A stretch of DNA of 64,000 nt from Paracoccaceae bacterium (GCA_021741245.1 JAIOYF010000007.1:1-64000), one strand, 5' to 3'. Shown: positions 42,927 through 53,731, counted from the stretch's first letter. Numbers and translations: made by a program. Notes: generated by a model from the letters alone, not told the origin.

Positions 42927-43086
42927 GGTCCTTTGCGCTTTGTGCGCGTCACGGCCCAAGCCCATGTTTCCACAGCCAAACACCATTCTGGCTTGCAAAA
43001 CACACTTGGGCACATCAGGCTCCGGCCTTGTGCCGCCCGTGGCCCGCTTTGTGTGTGGCTTGGTGAAAAACGGTGGTAGCGTTCGG

Positions 43087-43110
43087 CACTTGGGGTATTT
43101 TTCCCAAGTG
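43087..43110 (+). promoter_or_regulatory. Stem-loop upstream of the zinc-ribbon protein gene
   Basis: CACTTGGG (43087-43094) pairs perfectly with CCCAAGTG (43103-43110) around GTATTTTT. It lies 39 bases before the GTG start. The 223-base gap before the gene may contain its own promoter. Could be terminator-like for the preceding gene, although no T-run follows. Confidence 0.5.
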
Positions 43111-43149
43111 ACCATGCCCCGATTCCTTTTGTGAAATAGGACCTGCGCT

Positions 43150-44250
43150 GTGACGACTGATGAGCAACACTGGCCCTGCGAGCAATGCGGAGCGGATCTG
43201 CGCTTTTCCCCCGGCGATACGGCCCTCAAATGCGACCATTGCGGCCATACCCAAGCCGTTCCTGCCGCCCCGCCGGCCCGCGTCAGCCCCTTGGCAGAGC
43301 TGGATTTGCTCAGCGCGCTCAAAGACGGTCTTGCCCCCGCAGATATGGAGGATGTACGCATCACCCCTTGCCCGTCCTGTGGCGCGCAGGTGGAATTCAA
43401 AGGGGCGACCCACGCCACCGAATGCCCGTTTTGCGCCACCCCCGTCGCCCTTGGCACTGGCACCCAACGCCTGATCAAACCGCAGGCCCTTATCCCCTTT
43501 GCTTTGGATGAACGGCAGGGCCGCGATGCGATGGTGAAATGGCTGGGCAACCTGTGGTTTGCCCCCGGTGGTCTGGTTGAATATGCCCGCAAGGGCCGCG
43601 CACTGAACGGCATTTACGTGCCCTACTGGACCTTTGATGCCGCCAGCCGCAGCCGCTATCAGGGCCAGCGCGGCGACCATTATTATGAAACGCGCACCGT
43701 CACCGTGGTTGAAAACGGCAAGAATGTGCAGCGTCAGGAACAGGTGCAAAAAACCCGGTGGAGCCGCGCCTCTGGCTGGGTGTCCCGGCGGTTTGACGAT
43801 GTTCTGGTGCTGGCCAGCCAATCCCTGCCCCGGCGCTATACTGAAAACCTTGCGCCTTGGGATCTTGGTGCCCTGACCCCCTATAACACTGATTTCATGG
43901 CTGGTTTGTCAGCCGAAGGATACACCGTTGGCCTGTCAGACGGCCAAGAGATTGCCCGTCAGATCATGGATGCCCAGATCCGCGAAGACGTGCGCCGCGA
44001 CATTGGCGGCGACGAGCAACAGATTGATGAGGTCAACACAGCCCTGTCCGCCCAGACCTTCAAGCATATCTTGCTGCCGGTCTGGATGGCCGCCTATAAA
44101 TACAACGGCAAGACCTATCGCTTTGTCGTCAATGGCCAAACGGGGCGGGTGCAGGGTGAACGCCCCTATTCGGCATGGAAGATCGCCTTTGCCGTCATCG
44201 CCGCGGCCATCGTCATCGGGGCAATCGTTTACATCTCGCAAACGCAGTAA
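43150..44250 (+). CDS. Zinc-ribbon protein with C-terminal membrane helix (TelA module)
   Basis: A 366-residue protein starting with GTG. N-terminal zinc ribbons (CEQCGADLRF/CDHCGH and CPSCGAQVEF/CPFC) resemble TFIIB-type fingers. A middle domain with YVPYWTFDAASRSRYQGQRGDHYYETRTV and WSRASGWVSRRFDDVLVLAS follows, then VWMAAYKYNGKTYRFVVNGQTGRVQGERPYSAWKI and a final helix IAFAVIAAAIVIGAIVYI. This composition accompanies SPFH/YdjI-like proteins. Function unknown. Confidence 0.82.
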   Translation: MTTDEQHWPCEQCGADLRFSPGDTALKCDHCGHTQAVPAAPPARVSPLAELDLLSALKDGLAPADMEDVRITPCPSCGAQVEFKGATHATECPFCATPVALGTGTQRLIKPQALIPFALDERQGRDAMVKWLGNLWFAPGGLVEYARKGRALNGIYVPYWTFDAASRSRYQGQRGDHYYETRTVTVVENGKNVQRQEQVQKTRWSRASGWVSRRFDDVLVLASQSLPRRYTENLAPWDLGALTPYNTDFMAGLSAEGYTVGLSDGQEIARQIMDAQIREDVRRDIGGDEQQIDEVNTALSAQTFKHILLPVWMAAYKYNGKTYRFVVNGQTGRVQGERPYSAWKIAFAVIAAAIVIGAIVYISQTQ

Positions 44251-44356
44251 CCGACTTTTGGTTAAGATCGCTCGGCGGATGTATGCCACCCGGCTTTGCG
44301 GATGCGGGGTTATCGTCTAGGGTGGCGTGATGTATCCTTTCAAAGGTTTGGGGCAA

Positions 44357-45610
44357 ATGCGGTCCACGCGGCGGTCGATCATCATCGGATTGGGGGCGCT
44401 TGGCCTGTCGGGCTGTGTCGGGGGCGGTCGTGGTGCGGCCGTGGCAGAGGTCAGCCGCGCGACGGATCCCGGGATGATCCCGGTGGCCAACGCCGGGTTT
44501 GACGACTGGGTCGAACAATTTCGCAACCGTGCCGCTGCACGCGGCATTCCCGCAGGCACCCTCTCCACCGCCTTTCGCGGGGTAGGCTATTTGCCCGGCG
44601 TGATTGAGCGGGATCGCAACCAGACCGAATTCAAGCGCAGTTTGGAAGATTACCTTGCCATCGCCGCCTCGGATGAGCGGCTGTCAAAGGGCCGGGCGGC
44701 GCTTTCGCGCCACGCAGGGTCCCTGCGCGCGATTGAGGCGAACTACGGGGTGGAGGCAGAAGTGGTCACGGCCGTCTGGGGCCTTGAGAGTTTTTACGGC
44801 GAACGGCGCGGCACCGTGCCTGTGATCTCGGCCCTTGCCACCCTTGGCTATGACGGGCGGCGGGGCGAGTTCTTTGAACAACAACTGATCGCTGCCCTGC
44901 GTATCTTGCAAAACGGCGATACCACGCCTGACCGGATGACCGGATCTTGGGCCGGGGCCATGGGCCACACGCAATTCATCCCGACCAGCTATCTGCAATT
45001 TGCCGTCGATTTCACCGGCGACGGGCGGCGTGACATCTGGTCAGATGACCCAACAGATTCTCTCGCCTCTACCGCAGCTTATCTGTCGCGCTCTGGCTGG
45101 AAAAAGGGCCCGCCCTGGGGAGTCGAGGTCACGCTGCCTGCTGGCTTCAACACCGGCCTCACCGGGCGCGGCAAGGGGCGCAGCCCCGATGTGTGGGCCG
45201 ATCTGGGGGTGCGGGCGGCCACAGGCGGGCGCGTGCCCAATCATGGCAGCGCCTCGATCCTGCTGCCACAAGGTGCCTCTGGCCCTGCCTTTATGATCTT
45301 CAACAATTTCAACGCCATCGCCCGCTATAACAATGCCGTTAACTATGTGATCGGAGTGGGCCACCTGTCCGACCGTCTGCGGGGTGGCGGCCCGATCCGG
45401 GGCAATTTCCCCCCCGACAGCGCCGGCATGTCCATGGCAGACCGCCAAGACCTGCAACGCCGCCTGACCGCCGCGGGTTTTGATACCGAAGGGTCTGATG
45501 GTGTGATCGGCGCAAAAACCCGCGCCGCGATTGAGGGGTTTGAACGCGCACGCGGCCTGCCCGTGACGGGTGAGCCCACGTTGGACCTGCTGCGCCAGTT
45601 ACGCCGTTGA
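44357..45610 (+). CDS. Lytic murein transglycosylase (MltB family)
   Basis: A 417-residue enzyme from a twin-Arg/lipobox N-terminus (MRSTRRSIIIGLGALGLSGC). The SLT_2 domain contains VTAVWGLESFYGERRG with the catalytic Glu, GSWAGAMGHTQFIPTSYLQFAVDFTGDGRRDIW, and a C-terminal peptidoglycan-binding domain (DLQRRLTAAGFDTEGSDGVIGAKTRAAIEGFERARGLPVTG). The start at 44357 was chosen because it opens the signal sequence; ATG at 44330 is possible. Confidence 0.92.
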   Translation: MRSTRRSIIIGLGALGLSGCVGGGRGAAVAEVSRATDPGMIPVANAGFDDWVEQFRNRAAARGIPAGTLSTAFRGVGYLPGVIERDRNQTEFKRSLEDYLAIAASDERLSKGRAALSRHAGSLRAIEANYGVEAEVVTAVWGLESFYGERRGTVPVISALATLGYDGRRGEFFEQQLIAALRILQNGDTTPDRMTGSWAGAMGHTQFIPTSYLQFAVDFTGDGRRDIWSDDPTDSLASTAAYLSRSGWKKGPPWGVEVTLPAGFNTGLTGRGKGRSPDVWADLGVRAATGGRVPNHGSASILLPQGASGPAFMIFNNFNAIARYNNAVNYVIGVGHLSDRLRGGGPIRGNFPPDSAGMSMADRQDLQRRLTAAGFDTEGSDGVIGAKTRAAIEGFERARGLPVTGEPTLDLLRQLRR

Positions 45611-45685
45611 CCGCCTGCTGCGGTCTTTGCCGTTGACTCCACCCGCCACCCGCGCGATAGCCGCCGCACTTGCCCGGAGGCCCAG

Positions 45686-46654
45686 ATGACCCGCCAGATC
45701 GATCTTGCCCGTGTCCTGCCCCATGCCCGCATCGCGGAATTGCCGAACCCCTACTTTGGCAAGGTCCGCGATTGCTACGACCTGCCCAATTGCACGCGTA
45801 TCCTGATTTCCTCGGACCGGATCAGCGCCTTTGACCGCATCCTTGCGGCCATCCCCTACAAGGGGCAGGTGTTGACCCAGACCGCCCGCTTTTGGTTCGA
45901 CCGTACCGCAGACATCTGCCCCAACCATGTCTTGGGCTATCCCGACCCCAATGTGGTAATCGGCAAACACCTGACGATCCTGCCGGTCGAGATTGTGGTG
46001 CGCGGCTATCTTGCGGGCACCACATCCACCTCGGTGCTGACGCAATACAAGCAAGGCGCGCGTGTTATGTATGGCCACAGCCTGCCCGATGGTTTGCGCG
46101 ACAACGCCCCCCTGCCGCATGCCATCATCACGCCGACCTCCAAGGCCTTTGACGGCGGCCATGATGAACCGCTGACCCCGGCGCAGATCCTTGACCAAAA
46201 GCTGCTGACCGCCGCACAATGGGAGGCTGTTTCGGGCTATGCGCTTGCCCTTTTCGAACGCGGTCAGAAAATGGCGGCCGAACGTGGGCTGATCCTCGTC
46301 GATACGAAATACGAATTCGGTCTGGATGCCGATGGCCAGATCCTGATCGCGGATGAGATTCACACCCCCGATTCCAGCCGCTATTGGCTGGCAAATGGCT
46401 ATGACGCAGCCTTTGCCGCAGGCAGCCGCCCGCCCAGCTTTGACAAGGATGTGATCCGGGCATGGGTCGGCGCGCGCTGCGATCCCTATACCGATCCGAT
46501 TCCCGAAATCCCGCCCGAGATGATCGCGCAAACGGCCCAAATCTACATCGACGCCTATGAGGCGATCACGGGTCAGACATTCCTGCCCGATAACGCGGGC
46601 CCCACAACACTGGATCGCATTCGGGCGAACCTGTCGCCGTATTTTCCCGCCTGA
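45686..46654 (+). CDS. purC: Phosphoribosylaminoimidazole-succinocarboxamide synthase
   Basis: A 322-residue SAICAR synthase of the longer type. Recognisable are [55 protein letters not shown] and [32 protein letters not shown]. Adds aspartate to CAIR in de novo purine synthesis. Short spacing to neighbours gives no operon evidence. Confidence 0.95.
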   Translation: MTRQIDLARVLPHARIAELPNPYFGKVRDCYDLPNCTRILISSDRISAFDRILAAIPYKGQVLTQTARFWFDRTADICPNHVLGYPDPNVVIGKHLTILPVEIVVRGYLAGTTSTSVLTQYKQGARVMYGHSLPDGLRDNAPLPHAIITPTSKAFDGGHDEPLTPAQILDQKLLTAAQWEAVSGYALALFERGQKMAAERGLILVDTKYEFGLDADGQILIADEIHTPDSSRYWLANGYDAAFAAGSRPPSFDKDVIRAWVGARCDPYTDPIPEIPPEMIAQTAQIYIDAYEAITGQTFLPDNAGPTTLDRIRANLSPYFPA

Positions 46655-46713
46655 CTGTTTGCGCTAACACGGCCTGATCGTCTATGGTCGGGCAAATTAC
46701 CGGAGGGTGCGAA

Positions 46714-47637
46714 ATGATTCTCAGCTGTGGCGAAGCCCTGATCGACATGTTGCCGCGAACCAGCACGACGGGAGAGGCTTGTTTTGCCCCCTATGCGGGC
46801 GGGGCCGTGTTCAACACCGCCATCGCCCTTGGCCGCCTTGGCGCGCCGTCGGCGTTCTTTTCCGGCGTCTCGACCGATATGCTGGGCGAGATTCTGGCCG
46901 ATACGCTGAGCGCATCGCAGGTTGATACCCAATATCTCGCCCGTTCCTCCCGCCCCACCACGGTGGCCTTCGTCAAACTGGTCGACGGTCAGGCCACATA
47001 TGCCTTTTATGATGAGGCAACGGCGGGCCGCATGCTGTCGACCGATCAACTGCCCGCCCTGCCCGACAGCACGCAGGCGCTGTTCTTTGGCGGCATCTCA
47101 CTGGTCAACGACCCCGCCGCCAGCACCTATGAGGCGCTGCAACAGCGCGAGGCCCCGACCCGCATCACCATGATCGACCCCAACATCCGCCCCGGTTTCA
47201 TCGCTGGCCAAGAGGGCCCCTACCGCGCCCGGATCGAGCGGATGATCGCCCGCGCCGATATCGTGAAACTGTCGGATGAGGATCTGCACTGGCTCGAAGG
47301 GCCCGGCGATGTCTCGGCTCTTGCCCGCAAGATCCTGTCGATGGGGCCAAAACTCGTGTTCATCACCGAAGGGGCCGACGGCGCGCGCGCCATCACCGCC
47401 ACCCAAAATCGCTTCTTTGCCGCCACAAAGGTCACCGTGGCCGATACCGTTGGTGCGGGCGATACTTTCAACGCGGGCGCACTTGCCGCCCTGCATGCCG
47501 CAGGGGCGCTGACCAAACAGGCCATCACGGCAGTGTCGGACGAAACCCTTGATGCGGCCCTGTCCCTTGGCACCCGCGCCGCCGCCATCACCGTCAGCCG
47601 CCCCGGTGCCAACCCACCGTGGAGCCATGAGTTGTGA
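46714..47637 (+). CDS. PfkB family carbohydrate kinase (fructokinase-like)
   Basis: A 307-residue ribokinase-fold kinase with the N-terminal signature GEALIDMLP and [15 protein letters not shown], and the C-terminal signature [17 protein letters not shown] with the catalytic Asp. Most similar in plan to fructokinases; substrate inferred. CGGAGGG upstream supports 46714. Its stop overlaps the dtd start. Confidence 0.88.
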   Translation: MILSCGEALIDMLPRTSTTGEACFAPYAGGAVFNTAIALGRLGAPSAFFSGVSTDMLGEILADTLSASQVDTQYLARSSRPTTVAFVKLVDGQATYAFYDEATAGRMLSTDQLPALPDSTQALFFGGISLVNDPAASTYEALQQREAPTRITMIDPNIRPGFIAGQEGPYRARIERMIARADIVKLSDEDLHWLEGPGDVSALARKILSMGPKLVFITEGADGARAITATQNRFFAATKVTVADTVGAGDTFNAGALAALHAAGALTKQAITAVSDETLDAALSLGTRAAAITVSRPGANPPWSHEL

Positions 47638-48068
47638 GAGCCGTTCTGCAACGCGTCTCGCGCGCGAGTGTCTCGGTTGAGGGGGAAGTGAAGGGCGAGA
47701 TTGGGGCGGGCCTATTGATCCTTGTCTGCGCCATGCAGGGGGACGAGGCGGCAAAGGCCGACCAACTGGCCGCAAAGATCGCCAAGATGCGGATTTTCAA
47801 GGATGACGCGGGCAAGATGAACCTTTCGGTGCGCGATATCGGAGGGGCGGCCCTGATCGTCTCGCAATTCACCCTTGCGGCTGACCTGCGCGGCAATCGC
47901 CCCGGCTTTTCCACCGCCGCCCCGCCGGAAGAGGGCAAACGCCTTTATGAGCATTTCACAGCCGCGATGCAGGCCGAAGGCATCCCAACCGCCAACGGCA
48001 TCTTTGGCGCGGATATGGATGTGAGCCTGAACAACGATGGGCCTGTGACCATCTGGATGGACCTCTGA
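47634..48068 (+). CDS. dtd: D-aminoacyl-tRNA deacylase
   Basis: A 144-residue enzyme: [49 protein letters not shown] (SQFTL signature) and [20 protein letters not shown]. Removes D-amino acids from tRNA. The start is GTG inside the kinase stop (GTGA), so it is coupled. Ends before twin palindromes. Confidence 0.95.
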   Translation: MRAVLQRVSRASVSVEGEVKGEIGAGLLILVCAMQGDEAAKADQLAAKIAKMRIFKDDAGKMNLSVRDIGGAALIVSQFTLAADLRGNRPGFSTAAPPEEGKRLYEHFTAAMQAEGIPTANGIFGADMDVSLNNDGPVTIWMDL

Positions 48069-48070
48069 CC

Positions 48071-48112
48071 AAAATCCTTTCAAGGATTTTGCAAATTTCT
48101 TGCAAGAAATTT
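48071..48112. terminator. Twin palindromes between convergent dtd and Nudix genes
   Basis: AAAATCCTT/AAGGATTTT (48071-48090) is followed by a perfect 20-bp palindrome with arms AAATTTCTTG and CAAGAAATTT (48093-48112). T-runs on both strands suit a bidirectional terminator. Confidence 0.65.
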
Positions 48113-48137
48113 GGCGCAAGCCCGACAAGCGCAGCGA

Positions 48138-48584
48138 TCACGCAACGATGACTTCCAGCGCATCGTATAGTATCCCCTGCCCCCACACGGCCTCCGCCAG
48201 ACTGTCCGGCTTGACCCGGATCGCCGCCACCTCGTCGCGGCTGAAAAAGCGCCGTTCGGTCACCACGCCCTCCGGGTCGCGCCAGCCGTCGGTCACCTGA
48301 CCCGTCGCAATGGTGCAGCGGAAAAACACCTCTACTTGATGAAATCCACTTTTGGGATCGTGGAACTCATTGACCAGACAAGGGGCGCCCACCTCGACGC
48401 TCAGGCCGGTTTCTTCCCAGACCTCGCGGATCAGGTTTTCGGGCAGGCTGCTGCCCGCCTCCACCCCGCCGCCCGGCGCGCACCACAGATCCGATGTCCC
48501 GCCCGGATAGGCGTTGACCAACAACAGCCGATCCCCGTCAAGGATCAGCGCACGCACGGCAAGTCGGGGGCGATGGGCACTCAT
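48138..48584 (-). CDS. Nudix hydrolase
   Basis: A 148-residue protein with a full Nudix box GGGVEAGSSLPENLIREVWEETGL (G-x5-E-x7-REVxEExGL pattern). The rest (VNAYPGGTSDLWCAPGG, FHQVEVFFRCTI) is typical of nucleoside-diphosphate-linked substrates, but no specific substrate can be assigned. Convergent with dtd. Confidence 0.9.
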   Translation of the reverse strand: MSAHRPRLAVRALILDGDRLLLVNAYPGGTSDLWCAPGGGVEAGSSLPENLIREVWEETGLSVEVGAPCLVNEFHDPKSGFHQVEVFFRCTIATGQVTDGWRDPEGVVTERRFFSRDEVAAIRVKPDSLAEAVWGQGILYDALEVIVA

Positions 48585-48743
48585 GACCGCCAGAGTGTTG
48601 CGCCAATCGGCCTTTGTCTACCGCCAAAGCGTTTTGCGCCCGCCCGCCGTGCAGGTCAGTCTTGACTTCGCCTGCGTCAAGGGGTGTATCGGGCCGGATG
48701 ATTTCTGCGCCAAACATGGCGCCCGCCCAAAAGGGGAAAACCC

Positions 48744-50525
48744 ATGCACGCCTATCGCAGCCACACCTGCGCCGATCTGAACACAACCAATGTTGGACAA
48801 GAGGTTCGCCTGTCCGGCTGGGTGCATCGGGTGCGCGATCATGGCGGCGTCTTGTTCATTGACCTGCGCGACCATTATGGCATCACGCAGGTGCTTGCAG
48901 ACAGCGACAGCCCGGCCTTTGCCGAGATTGAAAAACTCCGCGCCGAGTGGGTCATTCGCATTGATGGCCGGGTCAAGGCCCGCGATGCATCTCTTGTGAA
49001 CCCAAAGCTCGCGACGGGTGAGATTGAGGTTTATGCCACCGGCATGACCGTTCTTGGCGCCTCCGAGGAACTCCCCATGCCGGTCTTCGGCGAGGTGGAC
49101 TATCCCGAAGAAACCCGCCTGACCTATCGTTTCCTCGATCTGCGCCGCGACGGGCCGCATGCCAATATGATGCTGCGATCCAATGTGGTGCGGTCCATCC
49201 GCAACCGCATGTGGCATCAGGGTTTCAACGAATTCCAGACGCCGATCATCACCGCCAGCAGCCCCGAAGGCGCGCGCGACTTTCTGGTGCCAAGCCGCCT
49301 GCATCCGGGCAAGTTCTATGCCCTGCCGCAAGCGCCCCAGCAGTTCAAGCAGATGATCATGGTCGCCGGTTTCGACCGTTATTTCCAGATCGCGCCGTGC
49401 TTCCGCGACGAAGACCCCCGCGCCGACCGCTCGCCCACCGACTTTTACCAGTTGGATGTCGAGATGAGCTTTGTGCAGCAAGAAGACGTCTTTGCCGCCG
49501 TGCAGCCCGTCATCCAAGGGCTGTTTGAGGAATTCGCCCCCACCAAAACCGTGCATGCCGACTGGCCGCTGATTTCCTACCGCGACTCTCTGCTGTGGTA
49601 TGGCTCTGACAAGCCCGATCTGCGCAACCCGATCAAGATGCAGGTGGTGTCCGAGCATTTCGCAGGCTCCGGCTTTGCGATCTTTGCCAAGCTTTTGGAA
49701 AACGAAGGCACCCAGATCCGCGCCATCCCTGCCCCCACGGGCGGCAGCCGCAAATTCTGCGACCGCATGAACGCGTTTGCGCAAAAAGAGGGTCTGCCCG
49801 GCATGGGCTATATCTTCTGGCGCAAGGCAGAAGACGGCTCGGGCATGGAAGCTGCGGGCCCCTTGGCCAAGAACATCGGCCCTGAGCGCACAGAGGCCAT
49901 CCGTCAGCAACTTGGCCTGAATGAGGGCGACGCCGCCTTCTTCCTTGGTGGCAAGCCCGAAACCTTTGAATCCATCGCTGGCCGCGCCCGCAATGAAATT
50001 GGCCGCGAACTGGGTCTGATCGAGGAAAACGCCTTCCGCTTCGCCTGGATCGTTGATTTCCCGATGTACGAGAAAACCGACGACGGCAAGATCGACTTCA
50101 GCCACAACCCCTTCTCCATGCCGCAAGGCGGGATGGAGGCGCTGATGGGCAATCCGCTGGACGTTTACGCCTATCAGTATGACCTTGCCTGCAACGGGTA
50201 TGAGCTGATCTCGGGCGGTATCCGCAACCACAAGCCCGAGATCATGTACAAGGCGTTCGAACTGGCAGGCTATCCAAACTCCGAGGTGGACAAGCGCTTT
50301 GGTGGTATGGTCAAAGCGTTCAAATACGGCGCTCCGCCCCACGGTGGCTGTGCGGCGGGGATTGACCGGATCGTGATGTTGCTCGCCGATACCCAGAACA
50401 TCCGCGAGGTCATCATGTTCCCGATGAACCAGCGTGCCGAAGACCTGTTGATGAACGCGCCATCTGAACCCACCAACGAACAGCTGCGCGAATTGCGCCT
50501 GCGCGTGCTCCCTAAGGACGCATGA
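48744..50525 (+). CDS. aspS: Aspartate-tRNA ligase
   Basis: A 593-residue class II synthetase of bacterial type. N-terminal OB fold ([31 protein letters not shown]), motif 2 region [17 protein letters not shown], the GAD insertion domain, and motif 3 [14 protein letters not shown]. Its TGA overlaps the following ATG. Confidence 0.97.
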   Translation: MHAYRSHTCADLNTTNVGQEVRLSGWVHRVRDHGGVLFIDLRDHYGITQVLADSDSPAFAEIEKLRAEWVIRIDGRVKARDASLVNPKLATGEIEVYATGMTVLGASEELPMPVFGEVDYPEETRLTYRFLDLRRDGPHANMMLRSNVVRSIRNRMWHQGFNEFQTPIITASSPEGARDFLVPSRLHPGKFYALPQAPQQFKQMIMVAGFDRYFQIAPCFRDEDPRADRSPTDFYQLDVEMSFVQQEDVFAAVQPVIQGLFEEFAPTKTVHADWPLISYRDSLLWYGSDKPDLRNPIKMQVVSEHFAGSGFAIFAKLLENEGTQIRAIPAPTGGSRKFCDRMNAFAQKEGLPGMGYIFWRKAEDGSGMEAAGPLAKNIGPERTEAIRQQLGLNEGDAAFFLGGKPETFESIAGRARNEIGRELGLIEENAFRFAWIVDFPMYEKTDDGKIDFSHNPFSMPQGGMEALMGNPLDVYAYQYDLACNGYELISGGIRNHKPEIMYKAFELAGYPNSEVDKRFGGMVKAFKYGAPPHGGCAAGIDRIVMLLADTQNIREVIMFPMNQRAEDLLMNAPSEPTNEQLRELRLRVLPKDA

Positions 50526-50995
50526 TGTATCTGGCCACCGTCCCGGTCTTTCGCCACTACCTCGGACAGATGTCCGCGATGGTGGAAAAGGCCGGGCGCG
50601 GTGCCATGAACGCGCAAATCGCCGACAGCTTTCCCGCAGCCCAACAATTCGGTACGGCTGCGGCCTTTTCCCTGCGCATCGCCTGCCCCCTTGCCGGGCG
50701 CGAAATCCCCGATCTGCCTTCTGCCCTTGCCCCCCGTCTGGCGGTGGCCCGCGCCACGCTTGGCGCGATGAAGGTGGCCGAGTTTGATGGGGCTGCCGAG
50801 CGGATCATCATCCACCGTGCAGGTTTTGCCGATCTGGAACAGACGGGCGCGCAATTTGTGTATTTCTTCGGTCTGCCGAATTTCTTCTTTCATCTGACCA
50901 TGGGCTATGCCGCCCTGCGCGCGGCGGGCGTGCCACTTGGCAAGGCCGATTTTGATGGGCTGCACAGCTATCCGCCGGATTTCCATTTCGACTGA
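50522..50995 (+). CDS. DUF1993 family protein
   Basis: A 157-residue protein starting [24 protein letters not shown], with [45 protein letters not shown] at the end, the DUF1993 signature (a DinB-like helical bundle). Start ATG overlaps the aspS stop (ATGA); a second ATG follows at 50525. Function unknown. Confidence 0.85.
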   Translation: MMYLATVPVFRHYLGQMSAMVEKAGRGAMNAQIADSFPAAQQFGTAAAFSLRIACPLAGREIPDLPSALAPRLAVARATLGAMKVAEFDGAAERIIIHRAGFADLEQTGAQFVYFFGLPNFFFHLTMGYAALRAAGVPLGKADFDGLHSYPPDFHFD

Positions 50996-51083
50996 TGGCA
51001 ATATCCCGCCGCATTCCACCGCTACAGGTGAAAGCGTCAGCATAACCCCCTATCGTGGCTTCAACGTGCAGACGGAGCCTGCA

Positions 51084-52454
51084 ATGACGCCAGACCCGAT
51101 CATCGCCGCCTTTCGTTTTGGCTATGGCCTGCCCTCACCTGCGGGCGCGCCGCGTGGGCCCGAGGCTATGCTAGCGGCCCTCGCTGGCCCGGATACCATG
51201 GCCACGGCCTTTCCCGGCCCAAGGGTGGATGCGGCCATGCTGGCCCTGATGAACGATGCCGATACCGCCCTTAGAACCTCGCGCCGCAGCGAAGGGGCGG
51301 CCGCGACCGAGGCCCGCGCCACCTATCGCGCCCATATCGCCGACCTGCAAAGCCTTCGGACTGACGCGGTCAAGGCCAGTTTTGCCCGCGCAGTCGAGGC
51401 CCCGGACGGCTTTCGCGAACGGCTGGTGCAATTCTGGTCCAGCCATTTCACCACCACTGCCCGCAGCAATACCCAAGCAGCATTGCCAGCCGCCTTGGTG
51501 GAAGAGGCAATCCGCCCCCACCTGACCGGCCCTTTTTCGGCCATGCTGCGCGCCGCCATCTTGCACCCCGCGATGCTGTCCTATCTGGATCAATCGGCCA
51601 GCATCGGCCCGAATTCGGCCTTTGGTCAGCGCAAGAACAAGGGGCTGAACGAAAACCTCGCGCGGGAATTGCTGGAGTTGCATACGCTTGGCGCAGGCTC
51701 TGGCTACACCCAAACCGATGTGCGCCAGATGGCCGAGTTGCTGACAGGCCTGTTCATGGGGAAAAAGGGCGTCACCTTCAACCCAGTCCGGGCCGAACCG
51801 GGGCCTGAAACCGTGCTGGGCCAAACCTATGACGGCGACACGCTGGCCGCGATCACCCGCGCTTTGGATGATCTGGCCATCCGCCCCGAAACCGCCACGC
51901 ATCTTGCGCGCAAACTCGCCACGCATTTTGTGGCTGACAGTCCCGACCCTGCGATAGTGACCGCGATTGAACTGGCATTGACCCAAAGCAACGGCGATCT
52001 GATGGCCGCCTACACCGCCCTTCTGACCCACCCCGCCGCATGGGACCCCCGCAAGCAAAAGGCCCGCCAGCCCTTTGATTTCATCGCGGCCTCGCTGCGG
52101 GCGCTTGGCCTGACCGGGCCGCAGATCCTGCGCATGGGCGATGGTCCCTTTCGCCGCCTGATCCTGTCGCCCATGACCCCGATGGGCCAGCCATGGCAAG
52201 CCGCCCCCGGCCCCGATGGCTGGGCAGAAGAGGCCGAGGCATGGATCACCCCCCAAGGCATGGCTGCCCGCATCACTTGGGCGATGGAGGTTCCGGGCCG
52301 CCTCGTCCGGCCCTTGCCTGCGCCGCAAACCCTGCTGGATCGGTGCCTAAGCGCGTCAGCCTCCGACGCGCTGATCTGGGCGGTCCCACGGGCCGAAAGC
52401 GTGCGTCAAGGCGTGGGCCTTATCCTTGCCTCTCCCGATTTCAACCGCAGGTAA
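51084..52454 (+). CDS. DUF1800 domain protein
   Basis: A 456-residue protein with DUF1800 features: AAFRFGYGLPSPAG, ERLVQFWSSHFTTTARSN, ILHPAMLSYLDQSASIGPNSAFGQRKNKGLNENLARELLELHTLGAGSGYTQTDVRQMAELLTG. It always pairs with a DUF1501 gene. The start MTPDPIIAAF at 51084 was chosen by family and by GGAG upstream. No signal peptide is evident. Function unknown. Confidence 0.88.
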   Translation: MTPDPIIAAFRFGYGLPSPAGAPRGPEAMLAALAGPDTMATAFPGPRVDAAMLALMNDADTALRTSRRSEGAAATEARATYRAHIADLQSLRTDAVKASFARAVEAPDGFRERLVQFWSSHFTTTARSNTQAALPAALVEEAIRPHLTGPFSAMLRAAILHPAMLSYLDQSASIGPNSAFGQRKNKGLNENLARELLELHTLGAGSGYTQTDVRQMAELLTGLFMGKKGVTFNPVRAEPGPETVLGQTYDGDTLAAITRALDDLAIRPETATHLARKLATHFVADSPDPAIVTAIELALTQSNGDLMAAYTALLTHPAAWDPRKQKARQPFDFIAASLRALGLTGPQILRMGDGPFRRLILSPMTPMGQPWQAAPGPDGWAEEAEAWITPQGMAARITWAMEVPGRLVRPLPAPQTLLDRCLSASASDALIWAVPRAESVRQGVGLILASPDFNRR

Positions 52455-52458
52455 CGCC

Positions 52459-53694
52459 ATGACCGGACATCCCTTTGCCCCGCGCCTGAACCGCCGCCAC
52501 ATGCTGCGCGGGCTTGGTGCCGTGGCCTGCTCTGCCGCCGCGCATCCGCTGATGACCACCGTCACCCTTGCCGGGTCGGATGGCGCGCAGCCCTTGGGCG
52601 ACCACCGTCTTGTCGTCGTGATCTTGCGTGGCGCGATGGATGGGCTGGACCTTGTCCGCCCCATGGGGGATCCGCTGCTGGCCAGCTATCGCCCCGGCCT
52701 GTCGGCCACCCCCGGCCTTGATCTGGACGGCTATTTTGCCTTGTCGCCTCATCTGTCGGGCCTGACAGACCTGTGGCAAAAGGGGCAGCTTGGCTTTGCC
52801 CATGCCGTCTCGACGCCCTATCGCAACCAAAGATCGCATTTCGACGGGCAAGATATACTGGAGGCCGGAACCGGCCTTGATCTGCCCGATTACGCGGTGC
52901 GCGATGGTTGGCTGAACCGCATGTTGCAATCCGTGCCCGGCCTGCGCGCCGAAACCGCCTTTGCCATCGGGCGTGAGGCAATCCCGATCCTTGAAGGCCG
53001 CGCCGAAGTCCGCAACTGGACACCCGGCATGACCTTTGACCTGCCCAGCCAAAGCCAGCTTTTGCTGGACCATATCTACCATGACGACCCGCTCTTCCGC
53101 GCCGCCACAACCGAAGCCCTGACCTTGGGGGTCAGCATGGATGCCGCACGCATGATGGAGGGCCAGACACCGCCCGTATCAGACAACCGCCGCCTGCGCG
53201 AAATGGACCGTCTGGTTGATTTCGCCGCTGATCGTCTGGCCGAGGCCACGCGCATCGCGGCCTTTTCCCTTTCGGGTTGGGATACGCACCGCAATCAGGC
53301 GGGGGCCATCTTGGGACCCATGCGCCAGTTGGAACGGATCGTGCTGCGCATGGCAGACCGCCTTGGCCCGCCTGTTTGGGACAAGACCCTGCTGCTGGCG
53401 ATGACCGAATTTGGCCGCACTGTGCGCGAAAACGGCTCAAACGGCACCGATCACGGCACTGGCGGGGCGATGCTCATGGCGGGCGGGGCGCTGCGCGGCG
53501 GGCGCGTCATGGGCCAATGGCCAGGGCTTGCGACGGCGGACCTGTATCAGGGGCGTGATCTGATGCCCACATCAGACGTCAGGGCTTGGGCCGCCTGGGC
53601 CATGCGGGGGCTTTACGGGATTGAGGCAGGCGTGCTGGAACGCAGTATCTTTCCCGGCCTGCACATGGGGGACAACCCCGGCCTTCTGGCGTGA
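52459..53694 (+). CDS. DUF1501 domain protein (sulfatase-like, Tat-exported)
   Basis: A 411-residue protein with a twin-Arg-like leader (NRRHMLRGLGAVACSAAAHP), LVVVILRGAMDGLDLVRP, QKGQLGFAHAVSTPYRNQRSHFDGQDILE and TLLLAMTEFGRTVRENGSNGTDHGTGGAML. The fold is alkaline-phosphatase-like. It starts 4 bases after the DUF1800 gene; the pair is widely conserved but its substrate is unknown. Confidence 0.88.
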   Translation: MTGHPFAPRLNRRHMLRGLGAVACSAAAHPLMTTVTLAGSDGAQPLGDHRLVVVILRGAMDGLDLVRPMGDPLLASYRPGLSATPGLDLDGYFALSPHLSGLTDLWQKGQLGFAHAVSTPYRNQRSHFDGQDILEAGTGLDLPDYAVRDGWLNRMLQSVPGLRAETAFAIGREAIPILEGRAEVRNWTPGMTFDLPSQSQLLLDHIYHDDPLFRAATTEALTLGVSMDAARMMEGQTPPVSDNRRLREMDRLVDFAADRLAEATRIAAFSLSGWDTHRNQAGAILGPMRQLERIVLRMADRLGPPVWDKTLLLAMTEFGRTVRENGSNGTDHGTGGAMLMAGGALRGGRVMGQWPGLATADLYQGRDLMPTSDVRAWAAWAMRGLYGIEAGVLERSIFPGLHMGDNPGLLA

Positions 53695-53731
53695 TGCGCG
53701 GTTTGCGACCGGCCCGACGGGGGGATGCCGC

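Noticed and set aside
48618-50342. 574-codon minus-strand ORF opposite aspS
   Set aside because: It is antisense to a fully conserved aspartate-tRNA ligase; its His/Gly/Val-rich protein is typical of a GC-rich reverse frame.
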